A stretch of 64,000 bases of DNA from Diphasiastrum complanatum (Eukaryota; Streptophyta; Lycopodiopsida; Lycopodiales; Lycopodiaceae). The stretch covers positions 18,411,501-18,475,500 of the forward strand of contig CM055110.1 in assembly GCA_029204225.1 (NCBI GenBank). The letters are read 5' to 3'. Positions within the stretch are counted from its first letter, which is position 1. Every line of letters starts with the position of its first letter. Below the pieces are notes generated by a model that ran no database searches, was not told the origin of the DNA, and saw only the letters and a list, made by a program, of their open reading frames with translations. Both the position numbers and the translations under genes were made by a program. Shown here piece by piece: positions 47,711-59,229 of the stretch.

Positions 47711-48411
47711 TGTGAAAGTACTGTACTTTAGGACCACAAATGGATCTACAAAAGATCCACAAGAGTGATTGGATGCTTGCTTAACAATCTATCAAAAAAC
47801 TAGACACAAAAAAGTTGATCTAGATTGGCAATTTGACAAACAACAAGCATTAACAATTAAAAGCATTGATAAACATTGAAATCCAAGCCCACACGTGTGT
47901 ACTACAGGATGTAGTACGGCCTTCAACCTGAGAAACAAGTAGAAATTGATTTGGTTTCATTTGGATCACAAAAACTCAATGTACATAGTGAACTAGCTTG
48001 AGATTGCCAATGAGCTCCAAAAATTTTCTATCTTCTCACTATGGGAGCTTGGAATACATAGCAAATTCGACTTCCTTATTGAAGTTAGGTGGATTTCTAG
48101 CATGTAATAAGGAATTTAACTCACCCTTCTTGCCCTAAAATAAAACCCTAGCCTAGATCCTAGAGTTATGCTTGGTAGGTAGCTAGTTGGTCAAATTTTC
48201 ACCTTAAACTTAGATGTAGGTCCTATAAAGTAGGGATGACCACCAAATAGACATGACCAACTCTCTTGACTTGACCTAAACTACATTAGGAGTGGGTTTC
48301 CACGTGGCATATTGGCCTTACATGTGTGGAACCCAATTATACACAATATTTACAATGTTCTACATGGTCTTTGATCAAGCTAGATTTGCCAATTTTTGGC
48401 AATTCTTCACA
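47711..48411 (-). repeat. 3' LTR of element B
   Basis: Minus-strand TGTGAAGAATTGCC ... CTTTCACA, 701 bp, with CACACGTGTG at 47890-47899. Confidence 0.9.
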
Positions 48412-48621
48412 CTCCTCCTCAAATTTAGCTTGATCTATTTACAACTCTCTTGATAGATGAATGAGAGCTTTTAGAAGTGTCTAAAAAATCCAGCTACAAA
48501 CAAGGAACTTTTGAGACTCCAATAGAGAATGATGTCCATGAAGGATCTTTCACCACCTCTTAGAGGATCCCTTACAATATGTTACATAAATGTGTCTATA
48601 TACATGTAGCACACTTCAAAA

Positions 48622-49400
48622 CTAAACATCATGCCAAGCCATGGATTCCAAGGCATTTTGTGCACTTGAAGATACATCAATTAAAATATTAAGTGCATAA
48701 ATAATGTTGCCAAAGACAACTTGCCTTGCTTGATCCATATGATTGAGCCTTGACGGCTCCATCTTGATACTCAAGGTTCTTCTTGGAGTCCTTGGATCTT
48801 GAGCTTGCTCCTCCACTTGACTTGACTTGACTTGACTTGAATAAGGCGTTGATCCAAAGGTGCTTCTTCAAGTTTACAAATCTTCCACTTTTGAAAGATC
48901 ACATTTCCACCATTGACAACTTCTTTGATGGAAAACAAGTCGATTCTACAATCTCTACTTGAAGAGCAAAGCACTACCATTATTCCTATCATTGAAATAG
49001 GATCATCTTTGGTCCTTACATTGGAATGATCATTCTCAAAGCATGTGGACCCAAAGATTTCCAATACAAATGATGTTTCATCTTTTATGACACTTTTCAA
49101 ACTATTACAAAAATAGTTATCCAATGAATTTGCTTTATCAACAACAAATGGAGGTTTGAAAGCATCTAATTTCATTGTCTTGTCATAAAGAGTACTAAAA
49201 ACCATAGATCTTAAAGATAAGCAACAAGTCACTCCATGTCTACTAATACTATCTAACAAGTACTCAAAGATAGTAGACTCTCCAATGCTCACCATCCTTG
49301 CAAGATGCACACTTGAATGGAAAATTCGCATGCAATTTGATGACTCGGACTCCCTTGGAACTCTCATGCTTTGAGGCTAATCCTCAAGATCTTCCTCCTT
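48622..49400 (-). pseudogene. Unknown ORF of element B (homologue of 1656-2590)
   Basis: The block 48771-49367 matches A's unknown ORF (HSSVHLAR.VSIGESTIFEY, DETSF.LEIF, SMIGIMVV.CSSSRDCRI). A CAAGT unit repeated five times here, against two in A, near 48820-48845 shifts the frame, after which 48622-48816 gives the same C-terminus (RTPRRTLSIKMEPSRLNHMD ... ESMAWHDV). Two stops near 49380-49402 (TAA, TAG) correspond to CAA and CAG in A. Confidence 0.7.
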
Positions 49401-50340
49401 TTAATGCCCCTCCTCAATGCAAGCAAGATCACACTTTGCCAAGATCTCCTCTTGAGTGATCTCCTCCTTTGCCAAGCTCATTCTTTCAAAAGCAACACTA
49501 GCTTCCAACTTAAACAATCTTCCATGTTTAAATCCCTTTGCAATGCAAACATCATTCTTCAAGATGAAGCAAACACCATGCTTAAAGTGGACATCCAAAC
49601 CACTTTCTAAGAGTAGACCAACACTAAGCATATTCTTGATGATTGATGGTACATAAAGGACATTTTCTAGATCCATGCATTTTGAGGATTCTAGACACAA
49701 AGAGATGGTCCCAACACCATCTATCCTACACTCTTCATCATTTGCAGTAAAGACAAATTTTTTAGCATCATTGAAAGAGTATAAGGTTGAGAAAAAGTCC
49801 TTTCCACAAGACATGTGGGAGGTAGCCCCACTGTCAATCCACCAATTGTCTCTTGAATTGCTATTTCTTGTTGGTGAGGATCTCCTAGACCATTAAGAAC
49901 AATTTGTACAGCTCTCCATCATGAATCGTCTCTCCAATGGAAGCCAACTCCCTATTTAGAGACTTGATTCTCTCCTCACTTCTCTTCAGGCTTTGCAAAG
50001 TCTGATTTCTAAGCATGAGTACTCTTGAAGTGTTACTAGATTCATAGATTGATTTTAAAGACTCCCAAGCCTCTTTAGCACAAGTACATGCTGATACTTC
50101 TCTCAACAAATCATTGCTCACATTCATCTTCACACAATGAAGTGCAAGCCTAGATCTCTTCTTGTATCTAGCTAACTCCTGTGCACATAGAGGTTCATCT
50201 TCATCTTCAATCAAGAACTCATGAAGGTCTTGGAGCACCAAGAGGGACTCCATCCTAACCTTCCAAATAGCATAATTTGTAGAATTCAATCTCTCACTAG
50301 CTTCTAGAAGTATGCTCCAGAAGATCCCATCTTACTAGTG
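49401..50340 (-). pseudogene. Gag-protease of element B with internal deletion
   Basis: Gag starts LNSTNYAIWKVRMESLL as in A. It lacks a short piece (SAQDYVL) and then a 406-bp segment equal to A 906-1311, which removes the zinc knuckle and shifts the frame. The protease region that follows reads WWIDSGATSHMSCGKDFF with a canonical D-S-G and continues unbroken past the point where A has its frameshift. So B supplies the original reading frame and A supplies the complete gag. Confidence 0.85.
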
Positions 50341-50675
50341 ACTTCTACAAACAAGAAATAGATTTGATTGACTTGAAACTCACAAAAGTCTCACACTTGC
50401 ATTGTTTCACTCAAATTTGATTTCTAATCCCAACAAATGGACTTATAATCACAGTTCTATCACTCCCTCACAAAGCTGGAATGAAGATAAGATGAAGTGA
50501 AAACTACTTTCAAACAAATCTTGCCAAGAAATGGATTTGAGTGTCTCTAGAAACCCACTAAGGTCTCTCTCTTGTATTGTTTCACTCAAATTAGATTTCT
50601 AATCCAACAAATGGACTTATAATCTCAGTTCTATCACTCCCTCACAAAGTTGGAATGAAGATAAGATGATGTGAA
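50340..50675 (-). repeat. Leader duplication of element B
   Basis: Two copies of the ~174-bp unit described for element A (CTCCCTCACAAAG..TGGAATGAAGATAAGATGA at about 50463 and 50637). Confidence 0.8.
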
Positions 50676-51124
50676 GGATCACAAAAACTCAATGTACATA
50701 GTGAACTAGCTTGAGATTGCCAATGAGCTCCAAAAATTTTCTATCTTCTCACTATGGGAGCTTGGAATACATAGCAAATTCGACTTCCTTTTTGAAGTTA
50801 GGTGGATTTCTAGCATGTAATAAGGAATTTAACTCACCCTTCTTGCCCTAAAATGAAACCCTAGCCTAGATCCTAGAGTTATGCTTGGTAGGTAGCTAGT
50901 TGGTCAAATTTTCACCTTAAACTTAGATGTAGGTCCTATAAAGTAGGGATGACCACCAAATAGACATGACCAACTCTCTTGACTTGAACTAAAATACATT
51001 AGGAGTGGATTTACACGTGGCATCTTGGACTTACATGTGTGGAACCCAATTATACACAATATTTACAATGTTCTACATGGTCTTTGATCAAGCTAGATTT
51101 GCCAATTTTTGACAATTCTTCACA
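50676..51124 (-). repeat. 5' LTR of element B, missing its 3' third and the primer site
   Basis: It matches 47966-48411 closely but joins the leader at GGATCAC/TTCACATCATC. About 250 bp of LTR end plus primer site and first leader bases are absent. The outer end abuts ATATG. Confidence 0.85.
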
Positions 51125-51129
51125 ATATG

Positions 51130-52748
51130 CACATGACAGTTCATCTTCCACAATGGAAGAATTTTGTGGATTCAGAGGTGAACCACTATGCTATGAAGAA
51201 TCCATTAACAGTCCAGAGAAGGACAAATGGATACAAGCAATGGAGGAAGAAAATCACTCCATGGAAACCAACAAAGTCTGGACACTTGAATCAATACCAG
51301 ACGGTAGAAAGACTGTGAATGCAAACGGATCTACAAGTACAAGTATGGAGCTGATGGCAAGGTATCAAGATACAAAGAACGGCTAGTAGCCAAAGGTTTA
51401 TCTCAGAAGTATGGCATTGAATATATTGAAACCTTCTCTCCAGTTGTCAAGCATACCTCTGTACGCTTATTGATTGCATATGCAACATCATATAACCTAA
51501 AGATCCACATTGTGGATGAGAAAACTGCATTCCTACATAGAGAACTCAAAGAGAAACTCTGTATGAATCAGCCACCATGTTTTACATGTGAATCATTTTT
51601 TGATTACGGTTGCAAGATGCACAAGAGCATCTATGGACTAAAATGGTCCGCCAAACAATGGTATAAGAAGAAGGATCATGTTTCCAACCTTTGATAGCAA
51701 ACTATAATATCTATGTAAAGGTTGTCATGGAGAAATCATCATAATAGGTGTCTACATAGATGAAAGACTCATCCTATCAAGGAGTGATGACCTGATTGCA
51801 CAAGTGAAGCAGGATATCTCCAAACACTTTGTGATATCACACCTAGGTGAAGCACGATGCTACCTAGGATTGAAAATCGATCAAGAATTTCATAATGATA
51901 GATTGTATTTACACCAGTCAAGATATACTCAAAGCATCATTGATGAATTTTAGATGACTGAATGTAAAGGAGTCAACACTCTGATGGTTGCATGTACAAT
52001 AATAACGAAAGCAGACTGTCTGAAGAATGACGAAGAGAGCGAAGCAATGCTCAACAAGCCCTATAGAAGGCTGATAGTTTCTTTAATGTATTTGGCAGAC
52101 AACACCAAACCAGATATTGCATATGTAGTACTCAGATTGAGTCAGCTCAACATCAATCCAGGACCAACACACTAGAAGATTGCCAAAAGTGTCTTGCAAT
52201 ACCTACAACAAATGAAGGATTATAGACTATGCTATTTATGCAAATCGAGACTTCAAGTGAAGTCCTATAATGACACAATATGGACATCATTGAAGGATGA
52301 TTGTAAGAATGTTTCAAGAAGATGCACCATAGTAGCAAATGCCGCTATTCTATGGGTAAGCAAGAAGCAAACAATCATCGCACAATCATCCTATGAAGCT
52401 GAATATGTGGTCGCTGCGAAGATGGCCAACGAAATGACATGGCTCAAGAAGTTCCTTGACGGACTGAGAGAAAGTGCAGCTAATGAGCTGTTGATCATGA
52501 TCCTCTACATGGCAACACCTCTACCATACACCTGACAAATGACCCTGTGTTTCATTCATGAACGAAACACATTGCAATCAAGTACCACTTGATCAGAGAC
52601 ATAGTTGAAAAAGACTGACTGAGTACTGAGTTCATTCCGACCAAACAGATGGTTGCTAATATATTCACAAAACCCTGAGATAAGGGATTGTTTGAAAGGC
52701 AAAGAGCCAACCTAGGAATCATAGGACTACCACACTTTGAGAGGGAGC
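51130..52748 (+). pseudogene. Copia RT and RNase H, element H (second part)
   Basis: Resuming after element B: EEFCGFRGEPLCYEESINSP, NKVWTLESIPDGRKTVN, then in other frames AFLHRELKEKLCMNQPP and SIYGLKWSAKQWYKKKDHV. The RT box is VYIDERLIL, where YVDD is normal, so it is inactive. RNase H follows: LMYLADNTKPDIAYVVLRLS, CTIVANAAILWVSKKQTII, AQSSYEAEYVVA and, after stops, ANIFTKP and GIIGLPHFEREL just before the LTR. Confidence 0.85.
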
Positions 52749-54165
52749 TGAAGAAACATGAAGTTTCTACCCACAAAGCATTGCTAGCGTATGAACCAAA
52801 ACCTGCAAAAATACACGAAAACTGACCATAGACAGAAACTGTAAACTGGAGCTTAATCTTACTCCTACTCATCTGAATTCATCTTCCAAGTACTTCTGAA
52901 CTATTTAAATATCCACTCTCCAAGTCAGACTACAAATTTTACTCACATAGTTGCGGATGATGGTCATCGACATAGATGCGTGACTCAAAGTTCGTATGTG
53001 AACTCCATTGTATTAGATTATCTGATTCCTCCGAATCAAAACGCTTGAGAGAGTGAGAGCAATTCAAGAAGTAGAGATATAATTTAAGTTGTAACCACCG
53101 CGACCGCACTACAAGTGGTTTCAATAAAGGAAACCACAAGCCTCAACGCACCACAAGGGTCAACGTTACGGTTATAAGCGGAGACCAAAGAAACACAACC
53201 ACACCAAAGACAACCACAAAGTAATTCAATGAAGGCAATGGAGGCCATGGAAACCGCACCACAACAGTCCCCAAGGACTCACATACGAAGACCAATGGAA
53301 GGATTCAACCGCAACACAACGTGCACTGCAAACCGCAATACTCCAGTCTACGATCCATTACAAAACTTCGGCAAACCGAAGGATACTGAAGATCAACACT
53401 TACGATCAAGAAGCAAAGACCATGACTCACGATGAAAAGCTACCAAGACATCGCAAGATGAAACTTGCGGTCATCTATGAAGTAAACTGAAGGCAACCTC
53501 CAAGTTGGAGCTTGCAATCACCTACAAAGCAAACCAAAGGCATTCCACGAAGGCCAACCAAAGGCCATCGTAGGCCAACCGAAGGCCATCACAAAGTCAA
53601 TGAATACAATTCATGATGGTTCTCTCCTCACGACCGCAAAGAACCTTCATGACCGCAAGGCACCGTAGACAACCAATTGCGGTCACGGATGGACACCAAG
53701 ACAATTGTAAAATGGTGGATCTTCACAACCCAAGTACTAGGAAGATCAAGCAAAGTACCAGATGTATAATGGACTGCACTGATAAAGGAGACATCAAAAA
53801 GGAAGCTGTTAGAATGTGCTTAAGCTAGTTCTTGTAATCTAATGATTAGCTTAAGCCATTTTTCTCTGTTCCTATATAAACAGGATGAACGACAGAGAGA
53901 AGATTGAGTTGAAAAGCATAGGTTGATGCGTCAGTTGATGAGTTGGTTCATGTAAGTGTCCGCTAGTAAGCGAGACCAATTGATTGATGTTAGAGTCCGC
54001 TAGTAAGAGAGACCAATTGATGAGTTAAAATTCGTAAGAGACATATATTCTCTTGCATTAACAAGTTGTGCGGTATACCAAGAAGCACCCACAAAGATCA
54101 TTTGAGAATACAAATGCTATTTGCACATCTTGCCCCTTGTGTAAACTCTTGAATGTCTTTATGCT
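52749..54165 (+). repeat. 3' LTR of element H (right end approximate)
   Basis: It starts TGAAGAAACATGAAGTTTC after purine tract GAGAGGGAGC, as in F. U3 (53060-53800) is rich in ACCGCAA/CCGCACCACAAC and short repeats of AGGCCAACC.AAGGCCATC. The TATA box CTATATAAAC is near 53873, and TCCGCTAGTAAG.GAGACCAA occurs twice (53961, 53996). The end is uncertain because J-type leader sequence begins near 54165. Confidence 0.65.
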
Positions 54166-54238
54166 TGTGTTGGATGAGTTCTGAGAACTGAACGAAGTTG
54201 GTTTGTATGTGACGCGAATTGCGTCACTTTGATACCAC
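54166..54238 (-). other. J-type primer site and leader outside the J LTR
   Basis: Minus-strand TGGTATCAAAGTGACGC then AACCAACTTCGTTCAGTT matches the segment at 60240-60311. The LTR at 54239 is therefore followed by a second leader, as a 5' LTR would be. Confidence 0.6.
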
Positions 54239-55075
54239 TACGGTGGAAGAAACTGAATGGAATCCGATTCTATCTACTGGTTACTACCTGTTACAACAGA
54301 TCTACAATCCTCCAGAGTGTAGACAGACATTGCTGACCTATGTTGTAATTTGTTTTAGCATTCAACAAGATGAAACCAATGTGCAGAATAAAGAGTAAAC
54401 AACTAAACATGTAAAGACAACAATTAGACATTCAAGTATTTGAGATCATTCAACATGTGCATTCAGGCCACTATATTATCAATGATCTTTTGCTAAAAGC
54501 GTTGTCGTGACAAACCCACACAACACGTCGATGCAAGAGAAACTATGTCTCTCACGAGTAATATCAAATTGTCTCACTTACTAGCAGACACCTTGGACAT
54601 CGGCTAGCTCTTCTATGCCTAGCTCACATTAGTATTCAACCAATTTGATGTTCAATTGATTCTCTCATCTTCAATCTAATTATATAGATGGAGAGAAAAA
54701 GGGTTTAATCTAATCAGAGATTACAATAATGGCTGATTAAGCACGTTCCAATGGTATTCAGATTGCCTTTAGCATCATCCATCCAGGGTTATGTCCCCCT
54801 AGTACTTTCTTGATCTCCTTTGTACTTGGAGCGTGAAGATCTGGCACCTTTTAGTCTTCAAGTCCTTTTTGCCATCTTGTGTTCTTCGGCCTTCAGCTTC
54901 GCCATTGAGCCTCTTTGGGTCCACGAACATTTTATCTTCTCGTTCGAGCGTCCTTCAATCCACAAACATTTGACTTTCATCTTCAGGTATCCTTCAATCC
55001 TCAAAGCTTTGATGTTTGCATTCGGACAGTTCCCTTGTGTTTGTGTAGACATGAGCTCGAAAGCTAGCAAAGCTA
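54239..55075 (-). repeat. LTR of the J family
   Basis: It shares GAGTGTAGACAGACATTGCTGACCT and other words with 60313-60420 (TSS-distal end next to the primer site) and TTGCTAGCTTTC with the F LTR start. Its first ~35 bp are lost at the junction with truncated RNase H near 55080. Confidence 0.75.
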
Positions 55076-55083
55076 GCTTCGCA

Positions 55084-55931
55084 GGATGACTGAGCTATGA
55101 TGGTCTGTTTCTTGTTGACCCAGAGAATTGCTGCGCTCGTTGCAATGGTGCATCCTCCTGAGACACTTTTACAGTCATTTTTGAATGGTGCCCAACTTGC
55201 ATCGTTGTAGGAGAGCATGTGGAATCTGACATCACGAGAGTAACATAGTTCGAAATCCTTCGTCTTCTGAAGGTACTGTAGGATTTGCTTCACGGTCTTC
55301 CAATGTGTCCAGCCTGTGTTCGTACTGAATTGAATCATCCTAAGTGTGTGTTATCTGCTAGATACATTAGTGATCCAATCAGCCTCCTATAAGCGATCGT
55401 TTGTCAGAATTGTTCCTACAACCATTGGGGTGTTGGCCCCTTTGCAATTTGTCATCCCAAAGTCATCTAGGATCTTCTGGATGTACCTGGATTTACAAAG
55501 GTATACCTTTCCTTCATTGTAGTTGCGATCGATTTGCAAGCTTAGATAACATCTAACTTCTCCTAGGTCTATTATTTCGAGATGTCGCTCTTCACTTTGG
55601 CAATTAGTTGTTCACTTCTACATAGTGTCAGTGTGTCATCCACGTACACAACAACAATGATGATCTCCCCATCTGTGATCCTTATATAAACATTGGAATT
55701 GGCCATCAGTGGCTCAAAACCCAAGGATCGTAGGGCATGATTCTTCTTTTTGTACCATTGTCGTGCGGACTGCTTTAGACTGTAGATACTTCTGTGCATT
55801 TGGTAGGCATAGTGGGAAGTGATTTGCAGATGTAACCTGGAGGTTGGTCCATGTAGACTTCTTCGTGTAATTCACCATGTAAGAATGATGTCTTCTTGTC
55901 AACAATGTGAAGAGATCATAAGCGGCACTTA
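55084..55931 (-). pseudogene. RT C-terminal part and RNase H, element J
   Basis: KKTSFLHGELHEEVYMDQPP, SIYSLKQSARQWYKKKNHAL and VVVYVDDTLTL (catalytic YVDD intact) are RT. After frame breaks, QFSTNTGWTHWKTVKQILQY, SGGCTIATSAAILWVNKKQT and IAQSSCEA are RNase H, which stops abruptly at the LTR junction, losing DNxSA and the purine tract. Confidence 0.85.
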
Positions 55932-57263
55932 TTTAATCTGGAGAAGGTGCTACAAAAATGTCGCAAATTCCAGATCTCCTTGAATCCAGAAAAATGTCAA
56001 TTTGTATACATACTTCTCTATTAGTGATTGTGGAACACTGTACCAAAGTGATACGTTACTTCGGTGTCGAATACAAAGTATTTGCGTAGATGAGTAAGTT
56101 AGTTTAAAGACTGTTCTTTAGATCAGCTTTACAAAAATACAGCAAGTGTTTGTAATGAACTATTGCAATTGTTTGACCAAAGAGTGATTTAAGTAGAGCA
56201 TAAGAGATTGCTAGCAGACTCAAGATCACTCACACTTAACAATGCGAAGAACAAAGATTAGAAAAGATAAGCTTCGATGCTCTATTCACTTCTTCAATCT
56301 CACAAATACAAGAACTCTCTCTCTCTCTTGGTGGTGTGAGAATGAAGCATGTCTTCATATATATTACCTACGGAATGAGCAAACACACCTCTAGAGATTC
56401 CAGGTGCGATGCTCCATTGACTAACTCTAGTTAATAAATGATTTGTAAATACACATAAATTAGACCATTGAAGGTACATTTAGCTATGAGTTTAATCTAC
56501 TCTAGCTTAAGGTGGCAATACGCATCTAGTCATTTCGTATGATTGACTAGATTAAGGCTGTTCCAAGCATTGTTTTAGTTCTAGAGGTCTGGTCCTTTAG
56601 TGCAAGACAAGTCTTTAGCATTTATATCCTGAAAAAATGATATAGGCCTCTTCATAACACACCATTGTCCAACACATATCTTCATCTTCAAGTATAAGTT
56701 GTCATATTTGAGTACATATTCATTATTTTAGCAAATATGTGTGAAATGCTAGCCCCTGCCTGAGGAATTGAGTTATTGATCTGCATTCATGTTTGCAACA
56801 AAGATATATGTTTCTAACATATTCACAAACTATTTGAGTTCTTTAACCATGATTGGACTTTAGTTGTTGAGGACTTCTATCTAAAACACAATAGTTCAAG
56901 AATAAGACTAACTATTTGTCTGTTCATACACGTCTGCATCGAACATAATACAAATCCTTGCCAACAACTTAATCAGCCAGAGTGTAGTTCATATGTGCTA
57001 CTCTGATAACATTTCACTTATAGAACGCTTTTTATTTAGTTTGATAGAGGAAGATTGTTGTTCTGTATTTGTCATCATCACACACCCACAACAAAAATAA
57101 TACTGGTTATTTACTAAATGTCTATTGACAACCAGATTAACAGATGACTTCATTTCATTTGAACTAAGTCAGGACTGTACCAATTAACCAACTCTTAAGT
57201 GCTATTTCCTTGGGGAACGACATAAATGCTACACAAATCTAGCAATTCTATGTTGGTATATCA
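55932..57263 (+). mobile_element. Foreign insert in J: Gypsy RT scrap plus possible LTR
   Basis: The first ~95 bp (plus) read LEKVLQKCRKFQISLNPEKC, a Gypsy RT palm motif. At 56029 a TGTGGAACACTG...block begins which, on the minus strand, ends ..GTTCCACA and carries a TATA-like TAATATATATG near 56360. It looks like the 3' part of an LTR, but its other end is not defined. The rest to 57263 is anonymous. Confidence 0.45.
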
Positions 57264-57629
57264 CGACACGGCTGCATATGCAAATAGTAGGCATAAGGTT
57301 GCATGTTTCACCACTAGAGAGAAGGTCTCAGTGTAGTCGATGTCATACTTATGAGAGAATCCCTTCGCTACAAATTTGGCTTTGTATCTTGAAATATTTC
57401 CATTCGGTCCATATTTCAGCTTGTATACCCATTTGTATTGCACTGTCTTTCGCTTGTCTAGTATTGGCTGCAGTGTCCATACCTCATTCTTCTTTATGGA
57501 TTCGATCTCTTTGTTCATGGCTTCGATCCATTTGTCCTTGTCTGGACTGTCAATGGCTTCCTCGAATGTTTGTGGTTCACCACTGAATTCACAGAACTCT
57601 TCAGATTTCGAAGCCGAGCTGCCTGGCAC
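57264..57629 (-). pseudogene. RT N-terminal part, element J
   Basis: FCEFSGEPQTFEEAIDSPDK, NEVWTLQPILDKRKTVQYKW, YKAKFVAKGFSHKYDIDYTE and TLCLLFAYAA are typical of the start of Copia RT. The frame breaks at the insert, and the next expected residues (AYDL...VDKKTSFLHG) resume at 55931. Confidence 0.9.
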
Positions 57630-57713
57630 AAATTTGGTTGGTACTCTTTGTCCTCTTGTTGATCTCCTGGGAGATTCTTTGGGTACTACAATGTCCTTGT
57701 CTTTGTCTCTTTG

Positions 57714-58525
57714 GCTAGGTCTGGAACCATTTTAGTTTATAGGTGTTCTAGCTGTATTCCGGATCTGTTCTCTCTATCATGGTTGGCAGGTCATAGTACT
57801 ACTTTTCTAAGACTTCATAGTTGGCTGAATCATCATCAGTTATTGTTTTGCTTTCGTCGAGTTTGACGTCTCTGACTGTCTTCACTTGATTCGTCTCTGG
57901 CATGTAGATTTTGTAATATGACGAATGGTTGTCATATCCGATGAGGTATCCTTGTTAAACTTTCTCATTGAGCTTTTTTCAAAGCTTATCAAGAATGTGT
58001 GCATAAGCTGCATAGACAAATATCCAAACGTGTGTTAGATTGGGCTTTCTACCCCACCATAGTTCGTATGGTGTCATGTGAAGAACACCTGATTTTTCGA
58101 TCATATTCTAGATATAGGTGAGCTACTGCTTTAGCCCATAGCACTCTTGGTGATTTCGAATAGGCCATCATGCACCTTGCGGCTTCCATGAGTGTCCTGT
58201 TCTTTCTTTCAGCAACACCATTGTGTTGTGGTGTATAGGATGCAGTCCTTTTGTGAAGGATTCCTTGATTGTTGTAGAAGTCAACAAAGCAGTTCGAGAT
58301 GTATTCTCCACCACGATCAGTTTTGATTTGCTTCACCTCACTTCTTGTGCATCTTTCTGCCCAGTTCACATATTCTGTGAACTTGTCGAGTGCTTCTGAT
58401 TTGTTGTGTACGAAGTAGACTCTAGCGAACTTGCTATAGTTGTCAATGAAGGTAATGCAGTATTTTGAGCCTCCTACTGAGATCATGTTGAAAGGTCCGC
58501 AGATGTTCGAATGTACCAGCTCCAA
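57714..58525 (-). pseudogene. Integrase and linker, element J
   Basis: The main frame (58049-58525) has HSNICGPF (first Asp replaced by Asn), FIDNYSKFARVYFVHNKSEA, KTDRGGEYISN (second Asp present) and TPQHNGVAERKNRTLMEAAR (Glu present). Linker residues continue in other frames to 57714 (KVDLDE-like and YKIYMPETN). One catalytic residue is lost. Confidence 0.85.
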
Positions 58526-58564
58526 AATCTTTGTTGTTATGAAGGAGTCCCTAGTGAAAGGAGT

Positions 58565-59125
58565 TCAAAACATCTTTCCTTTCATGCACACATCATAGGT
58601 TGTCGAGTTTGTTGCATTCGTGATGCTTACTCTTGTGATAGCTCCATGATGACATGCTTGATACAATGCCACTAGGTTCATGTGGCATAATCTTGTATGC
58701 CATAGAACATTTGTAGATTCGTGAGCTTGGTGTGCTTGATATTTCGGTAGGTGTACCTTCACGTAATACAGGTTGTCCTTTCGTCTTCCTTGTGTAATCA
58801 GTGTGCTAGTGCTGACATCAACAACATTGCATGTTTCGTTTAAAAACATTACACACATTCCAACGTTTGTTATTCTTGCATCTGAGAGCAAGTCTGCAGT
58901 GTGGGCACGAATAGAACATCATCTAATCGTTGGTCTTTGTCATTTGTGCTGAGCCATAGCGAACCAATGCCATTCACTTGATGTCTCGATCCATCTCCAA
59001 GAACTATGTATTTGGATGGATTTGTACTTCAAAAGTCAGCAGACATTATTCGTCTGGACGTAATGAAGTGAGAGGTTGCTCCTAAATCAAGGATGACCTC
59101 TTGTGTTTAAGATGTCAAGGCTGCA
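58565..59125 (-). pseudogene. Protease and integrase zinc domain, element J
   Basis: Protease reads VILDLGATSHFITSRR (D-L-G for D-S-G), VLGDGSRHQVNGIGSLW, DVLFVPTLQ. The frame then breaks. The integrase zinc site shows LWHTRLCHMN...CDVCMKGK with the first Cys read as TYDVC, that is one ligand changed to Tyr. Confidence 0.8.
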
Positions 59126-59229
59126 CACATCTATACATAGATAGGCTGTCAAATTTCCATTGTTTGACATTTCTTCGCCCATCTTCGAGCTTTCGGGCTC
59201 TTTGATGTAGGATGAACTATTGTGGTTCT

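Larger units (their letters stand above)
47711..51124 (-). mobile_element. Element B: complete non-autonomous insertion, sister of element A
   Basis: Minus-strand order: 5' LTR (51124 down to about 50676, lacking its last ~250 bp), leader with the 174-bp duplication, gag and protease (50340-49401), unknown ORF (49400-48622), purine tract and 3' LTR (48411-47711). It is flanked by a perfect ATATG duplication inside Copia H. The comparable LTR parts differ at roughly ten of 445 positions, so insertion is fairly recent. It has no integrase, RT or RNase H and is the same 3.4-kb kind of unit as A. Confidence 0.9.
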
